Below are positions 6,673 through 14,341 of a stretch of DNA of 14,935 nucleotides, in pieces. Below the pieces are notes generated by a model. The model was given only the letters and a program-made list of their open reading frames with translations. It had not been told where the DNA came from and searched no databases. The position numbers were made by a program, and so were the translations under genes. The stretch is from Fragilaria crotonensis (taxonomy: Eukaryota > Bacillariophyta > Fragilariophyceae > Fragilariales > Fragilariaceae), in assembly GCA_022925895.1 (NCBI GenBank), contig JAKSYS010000867.1, positions 1 through 14,935 of the forward strand, given 5' to 3'. Position 1 is the stretch's first letter. Each line of letters starts with the position of its first letter.

Positions 6673-9600
6673 ATGGGGTGTTCTTCCTCCAAAGAAGGTA
6701 TTGACCCCAACTTCGACCCAAATGTAGCTCCTCCAGGGTGGGTGCAGATGCAGACGCAGACACAGATGCAGATGCAGATGCAGACGCAGACGCAGAGTAG
6801 GGACCTACGGATGAATTTGGCACCTGTTCCAGTTGTAACGAACCCTAGGACCACGACCCCGCCCGCGACGTCAAAACCACAACAGCCAACTACCGCGCCC
6901 GCGACATCAAAACCACAACAGCCAACTACCGCGCCCGCGACATCAAAACCACAACAGCCAACTACCGCAAGAACCCCACATGCTGAGAACAATCTTTCTC
7001 CAAAAGGCCAACAACGTCCGCCAGCAACAGCCGCTGCAGTGCCGCAGATAAGTCAGACGAAGCTTTCGTATCCTCTCACTCCAACGAACGCGAATACAAC
7101 AAGTCAAAGATTAACAGTAAGTCATTCTCGCGTCTCGCCTCTACAGGTGGTAGTGTAAAATGGTATCTGGTTAACCATTGCTTTCCTTTTACAACGCATC
7201 CACTAACTCGTTCTGATCACTTGGATTAAACGCAGCAACAAAACTCCCAACAACAACGGCAGCAGCAACGGCCACAGCCACGACAGTCACCATTGCCAAA
7301 TACGGACGAGCACTCTGGCAAGCGTCGAGTCACGAAGCAGCAATCCCCGAAACATAGGAGCCCCCGACCGGGGATGTTGGTTTCTCCTTCCTCGAGAGCT
7401 CCAGGTAACGAACAACCACAAGGGAGCTTTGAAGACCATTATGCAGAAGGAAAAGCGGTACGTTCCCAACTTATCTCGGTCGTTGAGTCCGCATTCATGA
7501 TCAGATAACCTCCATATGAGAAATCTTGTTCGAAAAACCGTTCTGTCGACTCACGCGTGTGTCACACTCGTCTCCTTTCGTTCTTCCCTTCCATAATAGC
7601 TGGGTTACGGTGCCTTTGCTACCGTTTTTGTAGGCCAACACAAGAATCTACGCAAAGAATATGCTGTCAAGAAGATTGATCGTTCCAAAATGTTTTGGGG
7701 CGATCGCGATGCCCTTGAAGATGAGATATCCAATCTCAAGGCAGTCCGTGACGGACCACACATTGTCAAGCTTTACGAAGTCTATTACCATGATAATGAT
7801 TGCTATCTGATTATGGAATTGATGTTGGGGGGAGAGTTATTTGATCGGATTATTCAAAACGAACCTTTACCGAAAAGGAAGCGCGAGATGTCACGCAGTG
7901 CATGTTGGAGGCACTCGACTACATGCACAGTAGGAGAGTGGTACATCGAGATTTGAAACCCGAAAATCTATTGTTGCCGGTAAGTGACTTGCACCTTGCC
8001 TTGACTTGACCGGGGTTCGTAGTAGGCGCGTGAAGTGTCTGCCTTGTTAAAGGCAGCACCGAGCCGACGTTAATGCGCACGCGTCCTTGCACTAACAGCA
8101 GTGTTTACTCTCGTCCTGGTGCAAACCAAACTATATGCAGACAATCAATTCGGATACCAACATTAAACTTGCGGACTTTGGTTTTGCCAAAAAAGTCAAC
8201 ACTCAGAACGGCTGTCGCACTCTGTGCGGTACCCCAGGCTACTTGGCTCCGGAAATTCTCGAGCGTTGGCCAGCGTACGATACGAAATGTGATTTATGGT
8301 CCGTTGGTGTTATCTTGTTCCTCCTCTTGGGTGGATATCTGCCCTTTGAAGATGAAGACGAAGACAAGGTCTTTGACCGAACTCGGAATGGGCGCTATGA
8401 GTTTCACCCACACTACTTTGGAAAAGTATCGAACGAGGCAAAGGAGTTGGTCACACTTCTGCTGACTATCAATCCAGCGAAACGTGCTTCAGCACAGAAG
8501 GCAATGGATCATACATGGATGAAGCGAGTTGACAGTGAACTCATTGGAAAGCAACTCAATGCAGAAAAGCTCAAAGCCACTATCATGGCCAAAGAAAAGA
8601 TTCGTCGGGCTGTCAATACTGTCGTCGTGGCGAATCGATTACAGGAATTGAACGAAGGATTCGAGCACTACCTGAAAAAGCGACGCGGTGATGAACCTAA
8701 TTTCTCGATCCGCCCCGGCCAACGGCGTACCAAATCAATATCCGATGACTCGTCAACTGGGAAGCCGTTCTCACACTTTTACACAGTTGGTGACCTGGTA
8801 CGTGCAGATACTACACAGCGTTTGAATTTCCTACATTGTGTCGTGTACTGTTGATATGTGCTGCTAGTGTCGGCCGATCTCATTGTGTGACATTTTTGTC
8901 CTTTCTGCAGCTGGGAGAAGGTGGGTTTTCGACTGTTTTCCGAGCCATGCATAACGTCACCAAGGCGACCTTTGCGGTCAAGGCCGTAGATCTCAGAAAA
9001 GTGCAGGATCAGGCGCGCGATGCCCTAGAGGACGAAATATCTGCGCTCAAGCTGCTTCGTGGTGGTCCTCACATTGTTCGACTTATCGACGTTTTTCAAG
9101 AGAAGAATCATATCTTTATGGTTATGGAAGAAATGAAGGGAGGAGAGCTTTTGCAACGCATCATTGAGAAGGAAGTATACACCGAGCGCGAAGCGCGCCA
9201 GACATGCCAAGTACTTTTTGAAGCCTTGGATTACATACACAACAAGCGAATTGCTCACAGAGATCTCAAGCCAGAGAATATTTTATTGGTGGTAAGTGCG
9301 AACCATCGTATGTACCACAATTCGAGACCAGCCCTCATTCTCCATGTCTGCAAATTGAGTATAGCATAAAGACGATGACACCAGTATCAAGATTGCAGAT
9401 TTCGGCTTCGCAAAAAAGGTTACGAAGCCAAATTGCTTGAGCACGCTTTGCGGAACTGCAGCGTACGTTGCTCCTGAGGTTCTCAATTTAAAGACCAAGG
9501 GTTATGATGAACGAGCGGATATGTGGAGTATCGGAGTCGTCACGTTCATATTGCTTGGGGGGTATCCTCCATTCGAGGGGCCTATGGAGGAACTTGGTAT

Positions 9601-11035
9601 TACTATCCTCAAAGGCGAATACGAGTTTGAGGAGGTGTATTGGTCTCACATTTCACACGAAGCAAAGGATTTGATCGCATCATTACTTCAAGTGAACCCA
9701 GAGAAGCGATTCACAGCAGAGGAGGCGCTTCAAAGTGATTGGATGATGGCAGAGGAAGAAACCTTGACCGTTAACGATCTTTCCTCTGCGCAGTCACAAA
9801 TCAGGAAGGCGCTTCCTGTGGATAAAGTACGAGGAGCCGTGAAGGCAATCATGGCAACAAATAAACTCACATCGCTCGGCGACAAATTCACTCAACCTCT
9901 GGTAACTCCAAATCCGAAACGAAGCATCTTGGGACATGTCCTGGAGATGTCCATGGCTCAATTCTCTGAAGACGATCTTGCCGGTCTTGGGTCGAATTCT
10001 GGGAGATCCTTTCGGGAATTGTATGAACTTGGCGAGAATTTGGGTGCGGGAAACTTCTCGACAATTTATCAAGCAAAGCACAGGCTATCCGGTATCGAGT
10101 ATGCAGTAAAGCGCATTGGACGCAAGGATTTGCATCCTAGTGATGCAGTCGCTTTACAGGACGAAATCACAGCGTTGACAATTTTAAAGGATTCCAAATA
10201 CATTGTGAGTCTCCATGATGTTTTTGAAGAACCCGATACAAGCTACGTGGTCTTGGAGAGAATGCGTGGCGGCGACTTGATTGACCGAATTATTGAAAAA
10301 GCACACTATACTGAGAATGACGCCAAGGATGTTTGTAAGAATTTGTTGGAAGGCGTTAGACACTGCCACAAAAAGAGAATTGCGAACAGAAACCTCAAAC
10401 CTGAAAATCTGTTGCTTGTGGTAAGTGTTTTGCTTGTCATTGAAGGAGTTCTCTACCCCGTTCATCTCCAAACTCATTAATCTGTTTTCCAGTCAAGAGA
10501 AAGTGACACAGACGTTAAGATCAGTGATTTCGGCTATGCAAAGAAAGTGCTCTACCCGGATTCTCTGCGAACTCAATGCGGTACTGAGGGCTATGTTGCT
10601 CCAGAGATTCTCTCACACAAACCTGCGTACGACGTTAAGTGTGACATGTGGAGCTTGGGCGTCATTGTTTACATCGTCCTGGGTGGTTATAGACCATTCC
10701 GTGGAAAGTCGGAAGATGTTATGCGACAGATTCGCTACGGAGAATATAAGTTTCACGAGAAATACTGGGGCCACGTTTCTGACGATGCTAAACATCTGAT
10801 ACGCAGAATGTTGACAGTCAATCCCGACGAGAGAATATCGGCTCAAGAGGCGCTGGAAAGCGCATGGATCACTGCGGATGCGACTGAGTTGGGCAAGTCA
10901 GATTTGAAGGCGAATCAGGAGGAGCTCAAGAACTTTAAAGGAAAAGACAAGCTTCGACAGGTTGTGCAGCTCATCATTGCAACGAACAAGTTCCAGAGTC
11001 TTGGCACCAGTTATCGGGCTCACACGGATTTCTAG
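6673..11035 (+). CDS. Triple CaMK-type protein kinase with acylated N-terminus, seven exons, one frame lesion
   Basis: Predicted signalling Ser/Thr kinase. Exons by coding frame and GT-AG borders: 6673-7116, 7236-7457, 7600-7979, 8141-8797, 8911-9291, 9365-10420, 10493-11035. All junctions are phase 0. The product would be about 1227 residues if exon 3 were in frame. Residues 1-8 (MGCSSSKE) form an N-myristoylation/palmitoylation motif, so membrane attachment is likely. Residues 20-210 are low-complexity and rich in Q, P and T. Kinase domains lie near 212-476, 559-822 and 911-1173. Each is followed by a basic amphipathic helix-like segment (about 500-519, 847-867, 1198-1217) that could bind calmodulin. 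No EF hands are seen, so this is not a CDPK. Exon 3 is 380 bp and its homologue exon 5 is 381 bp: one base is missing near 7858-7866, and uncorrected translation stops at 7954-7956. The start at 6673 has A at -3 and G at +4. An in-frame ATG at 6568 has a poor context. Confidence 0.87.
6745..6795 (+). repeat. CAGAYG hexamer-like repeat in exon 1
   Basis: About 51 bp of alternating CAG with ATG, ACG or ACA, encoding a run of Q-M and Q-T pairs. It lies in the low-complexity N-terminal region of the triple kinase and is likely variable in length. Confidence 0.85.
6862..6969 (+). repeat. 36-bp coding minisatellite, three copies
   Basis: Three head-to-tail units starting at 6862, 6898 and 6934, nearly identical (a G/A change in the first unit, G to A at the last base of the third). 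Each encodes the 12-residue unit PATSKPQQPTTA in the kinase linker. Copy number change would keep the reading frame. Confidence 0.95.
7425..8521 (+). other. Kinase domain 1, catalytic residues present but frame broken
   Basis: CaMK-type domain encoded by the end of exon 2, exon 3 and most of exon 4. Visible: glycine loop GYGAFATV, AVK lysine (K246), HRDLKPEN (D340), DFG (361-363), GTPGYLAPE, DLWSVGV, and a final HTWM. Exon 3 changes from one frame to the -1 frame between IIQN and TFTEKEARDV, where sister domains read on without a break, so one base is missing. With it restored all catalytic residues would be present. As written, the protein would end in the N-terminal half of this domain. Confidence 0.88.
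8768..9745 (+). other. Kinase domain 2, predicted active
   Basis: CaMK-type domain spanning the end of exon 4, exon 5 and part of exon 6. All key residues are seen: glycine loop GEGGFSTV, AVK lysine (K592), HRDLKPEN (D686), DFG (707-709), APE, DMWSIGV and DWM. Introns lie immediately before the glycine loop and immediately after PENILLV, the same places as in domain 1. This is the only domain of the three that is both complete and in frame. Confidence 0.93.
10010..10870 (+). other. Kinase domain 3, predicted pseudokinase
   Basis: Third CaMK-type domain, in exons 6 and 7. The glycine loop (GAGNFSTI), AVK lysine (K944), DFG (1059-1061) and APE are kept, but the catalytic loop reads NRNLKPEN instead of HRDLKPEN. 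The catalytic aspartate is Asn (1038) and the preceding His is Asn (1036). This should abolish or greatly weaken phosphotransfer while allowing ATP binding. The intron found before the glycine loop in domains 1 and 2 is absent here. The one after PENLLLV is kept. Confidence 0.9.
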
Positions 11036-11090
11036 GCTTGTTTCGTGGTGGTTTTGTCATGTTTTGTCTATTTGATTTTGTTTGTGACGC
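11036..11090. other. Convergent intergenic spacer, 55 bp
   Basis: Only 55 bp separate the stop codons of two converging genes, so their 3' untranslated regions almost certainly overlap. The spacer is T-rich on the + strand (repeated TTTTGT). No AATAAA is visible on either strand. Confidence 0.85.
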
Positions 11091-12341
11091 CTATACTGTA
11101 TGCCGATGTTTACGATTCCAAGCAGCTCGAACGTCATCGATTCCTTGTTCACTGAGCCGGAGCCAAGGATGGCCCAATGCCTGAATCGCTGTGAACCGGT
11201 GAGAGGGAACCATAACAAGAAGTTTGCATATGAGGTCATGAAGCCCTATGTCCACGCTGTTTTGTTGGCGTCCGTAGAGGTCCATAAGGCACTGTAAAAT
11301 GTCATCCTCGTACCTGATATTATCGTCCTTGTAGGAATACGACTTCATCCACGCATCAGTGAGCTCCCCTTCCACTATCCACAAGAGCATTGCTCCTAAC
11401 GACCACATGTCAGCAGCACGACCATCAGCAGTTGTCACGTCCGCAAGAATTTCGGGTGCCATAAATCCTGGCGTGCCAACCGTCCGGTACACTGGAACGG
11501 GCTTTCCAGAATGTGGATGCACCTCACAACAGCGAAAATGGGAAATCTTGATGGAATTACGGCTCAGGTCGTGGATTGCAACGTTGCTGGAAACGAAAAT
11601 ATGATGCTGTTTCAGATCCAGATGCGCGACTCCCTGTTTGTGAAGATACGTGAGCCCCTGTAGGACTCCAATAAGCACCTCGCGAACCATTTCCAGGGAC
11701 AGACAATCCTTGTAAAGACAGAGATAGCTATTGAGATTCATGTACGCCAATTCCATGACGATGTAAATGTGGTTTGGAGAATGAATGACACGTTCGAATT
11801 TGATAATGTTTGGATGCATCAAAAGCGAGTGAACGTCGATTTCCTTTTCCAGCGTCAGCAAGAGCGGCAGATCAGCGTAGTGCTCCTTTTTAAGCTTTTT
11901 GATGGCAAATTGCTCCTTTGTTGTTCGATGCGTACCGGAGTAGACAGAACCGGACGCGCAGTCACTGTCACCAACGAGTTCATCAATGTCGATATCACCA
12001 ACTCGCTTTTCATTCTCCACAATATCCCAGTCGATGAGGCCGATGGTGTGGCTGTAATTGTGACTATGACCAGGGAGGTAGTCAAAGAAGATATCATGCA
12101 ACTGTTTCATGAAAGCTGTGCGTTCTGCCTCCATTTCGTTCTCGAGGGTGTATATCTCATCCTCGACATCTTGAAACAACGTTTTCAGATTAAAGATTTG
12201 ACGCGATGCCTCTTCTCGTTGCAATTCTTTTTCCTCCAGCTTTTCCTGAAGGCCAAGGCCACGGTTCATGGGTTGGAGATCATTCTGCTCACTCCATGTT
12301 GGACTGTTTGTCCCTTCCGACAAACAGATCCGATGGTCCAT
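11091..12341 (-). CDS. Coiled-coil pseudokinase
   Basis: Single open exon of 416 residues, read from ATG at 12341 (A at -3, G at +4, in-frame TAG upstream) to TAG at 11091-11093. Residues 31-85 are rich in E, K, L and Q with heptad-like spacing and are probably a coiled coil for dimerisation. A kinase fold spans about 115-395: AIK lysine K148, a probable helix C glutamate E167, GTPGFMAPE (289-297), DMWSLGA and HPWL. Several catalytic elements are lost: the glycine loop is degenerate (DSDCASGSV), the catalytic loop reads HLDLKQHH so the Asp (242) stays but the metal-binding Asn is His, and DFG is HFR (268-270). It is therefore a predicted pseudokinase, likely a scaffold or regulator. The gene is convergent with the triple kinase, 55 bp between stop codons. 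The kinase family of origin cannot be fixed by eye. Confidence 0.88.
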   Translation of the reverse strand: MDHRICLSEGTNSPTWSEQNDLQPMNRGLGLQEKLEEKELQREEASRQIFNLKTLFQDVEDEIYTLENEMEAERTAFMKQLHDIFFDYLPGHSHNYSHTIGLIDWDIVENEKRVGDIDIDELVGDSDCASGSVYSGTHRTTKEQFAIKKLKKEHYADLPLLLTLEKEIDVHSLLMHPNIIKFERVIHSPNHIYIVMELAYMNLNSYLCLYKDCLSLEMVREVLIGVLQGLTYLHKQGVAHLDLKQHHIFVSSNVAIHDLSRNSIKISHFRCCEVHPHSGKPVPVYRTVGTPGFMAPEILADVTTADGRAADMWSLGAMLLWIVEGELTDAWMKSYSYKDDNIRYEDDILQCLMDLYGRQQNSVDIGLHDLICKLLVMVPSHRFTAIQALGHPWLRLSEQGIDDVRAAWNRKHRHTV

Positions 12342-12716
12342 GATGCAGGGGTTGAGTTGCTATCTCGGATGTTCGCTTCGGATGAAAATGCCACACCATC
12401 CCGGCCTCGACATACTTCCACTCTTTTCGGGGGCCACGGGGCGTGACTTGTCACGTCGATGAAAGGGGCCTGCTGTCATGACCCCTACTAGAGAGAGGCA
12501 CGGTGGCGTGTCACGATTCTTCGGCTGGGTCCGTGGCGGAATATAAGTACGCGGATAGGTACTGGTATGATTCGAAAATATTGAGTTCTCCGTAAGGCGA
12601 GTATCGTATTGCACCACACGAGTGACAGGTACCTGTACTCCTACTCCAGTAGGAGGAGTACGATTTGCAATTCGTGCCCACGTTTTTTGCTGTGAGAGAG
12701 TGTGTGTAGTGTGTAT
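12342..12716. other. Non-coding region upstream of the pseudokinase gene
   Basis: No supported gene. It should hold the promoter of the minus-strand gene starting at 12341. A TATA-like CTTATATT on the minus strand lies near 12540, about 200 bp from the ATG, with only composition to support it. The far part has perfect or near-perfect palindromes at 12625-12661. Confidence 0.5.
12625..12661. repeat. Two adjacent palindromic sequences
   Basis: ACAGGTACCTGT (12625-12636) is a perfect 12-bp palindrome. It runs directly into an imperfect hairpin: GTACTCCTAC (12635-12644), a 4-base loop, and a right arm ending GGAGTAC (12649-12661) with a 3-base bulge. Could extrude or form a transcript hairpin. 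No role is evident. Confidence 0.7.
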
Positions 12717-13398
12717 CAGGGGTTGGAATAGTTATACTACCGGTTCTGGTATACCCGGTTTCCCGGTTTTTAACCGTACCAAAACTGGCATTTAAAAAAA
12801 ACCAGGAAACCGGTGGTGCATTGGTGGTCATTTAACCAAATACTACCACGCCACCCCGGTTATGACTGACCTGATACCGGGCCCAATCATAACTAACTAC
12901 TGCCGCGGCACAGTATACTACCACATTGCGGTATTCTGAAAAACCTCCTGGTTATCAAGGATACTGGGTCGTACGAATTTCATGTGAATGACTTGAGAGC
13001 ACAATTTTCTTATATTTAATGGAGTTTCCAGCTTAGCAACCTCTAAAACACTTGCACATGTATAAATTGCAGCGCAAGAATTTGTTGTCATCATGTCATT
13101 TGTTGATTCTTACGACCAAAGTCACCTCTTTGATAGTACTTTACAGGGCTACAGTACAAAATCATCCAGTACTCTCTGTACTCACGCAACAGTTTATGAA
13201 CCGGTTTTAACCGGGTATGACCATTGCAGTACCGGTTGACTGACCGCAGGTGAAAGAAGGCTATGGTTATACTAATACTAAACCGTGATAAAGTCAGCGA
13301 TGCATTTAACCAAAAAATGGCCACCGACACAACCGGTGCACCAACCGCTGCTACATTTTTGTCCCGGTTAGTATTTGGTATAACTATTCCGACCCCTG
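12717..13398. mobile_element. Non-autonomous DNA transposon with terminal inverted repeats (hAT-like ends)
   Basis: Inverted repeats of 21 bp at 12717-12737 (starts CAGGGGTTGGAAT) and 13378-13398 (reverse complement starts CAGGGGTCGGAAT) differ at one base. The 682-bp interior has no coding capacity and is full of ACCGGT, CCCGGTT and TTAACC words in both orientations, as in subterminal transposase-binding arrays, plus a direct repeat CATTTAACCAAA (12829-12840 and 13303-13314). CAGGGG ends resemble hAT elements, which make 8-bp duplications, but the 8-bp flanks (GTGTGTAT and GATGATAG) do not match, so either the duplication has decayed or the family is another one. Confidence 0.65.
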
Positions 13399-13469
13399 GA
13401 TGATAGTACTGGAGTAGAGAGTAGAGAGATCCTCTTTTGACTTTTTACAGTACAAAATTACAGAACTCT

Positions 13470-13493
13470 GGACCCAGTACCGGTTCTGGGTCC
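13470..13493. repeat. Perfect 8-bp hairpin around ACCGGT
   Basis: GGACCCAG, an 8-base loop TACCGGTT, then CTGGGTCC. It lies 70 bp outside the terminal inverted-repeat element and shares its ACCGGTT word, so it may derive from a related repeat. No following T-run, so it is not a typical terminator. Confidence 0.7.
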
Positions 13494-13754
13494 TCAGCTT
13501 TGTAATGTTGAGATTCGATTTTCCCTTAACTTCATGAATTTTGGGGTCCTTTGGTAAATTTGAAGCTTGAATTTCCCTACCACTTGACACAACAAAATTC
13601 CGTTCCACGTGTTTACTTTGTTCGGAAAGTACCTCCACGTGGAAAATAATATGTGTATATCAGCGTACGTTCTAGTAGTTTGTAGACTTTTCATAGGCGG
13701 CGGCGCTTTGCAATTACTGGAAGTTCGCGAACACCAAATATTGTATCTTGTACC

Positions 13755-14341
13755 ATGGCCTCATCGGAACTCGACGATGATGTTCGCCATTCCGATGTGG
13801 TTGTTCTAGAACAACCACATTGCAATGTGGGTCATTCGATCGCCCTTGTTTCGGGTGATTCAACGGAAGAAACGACATCTATCTGCGGTGGCGTGCACTG
13901 GAAACAAGAAACTTGACATCTTGTACCGAAGGCAGATGGATGTCGCTGGCTACGCACCGGCCACTGTATGTGGCTTAGCTCTGAAAGCAACAAGGAGGAT
14001 AACGATCATGCCTACGTACTTCGGTGACAGTCAAGTTTGAAAAGTGACGTTTTGATCCAATGAAGGAAACGATGCAAGAGGTTGGTCTTGTGGATGATAA
14101 GCACTCCGAGTACTTCCATAGAAACAGCTGAAACTTATCGCAGGCAGTGGCGATTTCTTTGGTTTTTGAATCAACGAAGGCGTGGGCGAGCACATTTGGA
14201 GGCACAAAGCCACACAAAGGAGCATATCAGAAGGAGCAGATTGACTTGAACCAAGCATCTTCAAATCAAGGAAGTTTAACAGGACAGGCAATTGAAAAGC
14301 AGCAAAAAGCCGACATGTTCAGAATTTTGCAACAGCATTAG
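13755..14341 (+). pseudogene. Short broken coding block of unknown function
   Basis: I do not recognise the product. ATG at 13755 has a strong context (ACCATGG) and opens 53 residues with protein-like composition (MASSELDDDV... to WKQET) that end at TGA 13914-13916. The +1 frame then continues with LDILYRRQMDVAGYAPAT up to a GTATGT donor at 13966. A possible acceptor at 14143 joins in phase 0 to AVAISLVFESTKAW..., which reads to TAG at 14339-14341. So the simplest model is a two-exon gene with one extra base (or two missing) near 13880-13914. Alternatives are an unrelated set of chance open frames, or a decayed gene: the intron space also holds an open stretch from ATG 14060 to TGA. No domain is recognisable. 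Confidence 0.3.

Noticed and set aside
11769-12446. Plus-strand open frame of 225 codons opposite the pseudokinase gene
   Set aside because: It mirrors the coiled-coil and kinase N-lobe coding on the other strand and has no recognisable domain.
12266-12454. A longer N-terminus of the minus-strand pseudokinase from ATG 12454
   Set aside because: It is in a different frame from the kinase, and an in-frame TAG lies just upstream of ATG 12341. No splice pair clearly joins them.
12709-13406. An 8-bp target duplication around the terminal inverted-repeat element
   Set aside because: The flanks GTGTGTAT and GATGATAG do not match, so I did not call a duplication.
12700-13500. CRISPR-like or tandem array from repeated ACCGGT words
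   Set aside because: Spacing and orientation are irregular and the words are short. Better explained by transposon subterminal repeats.
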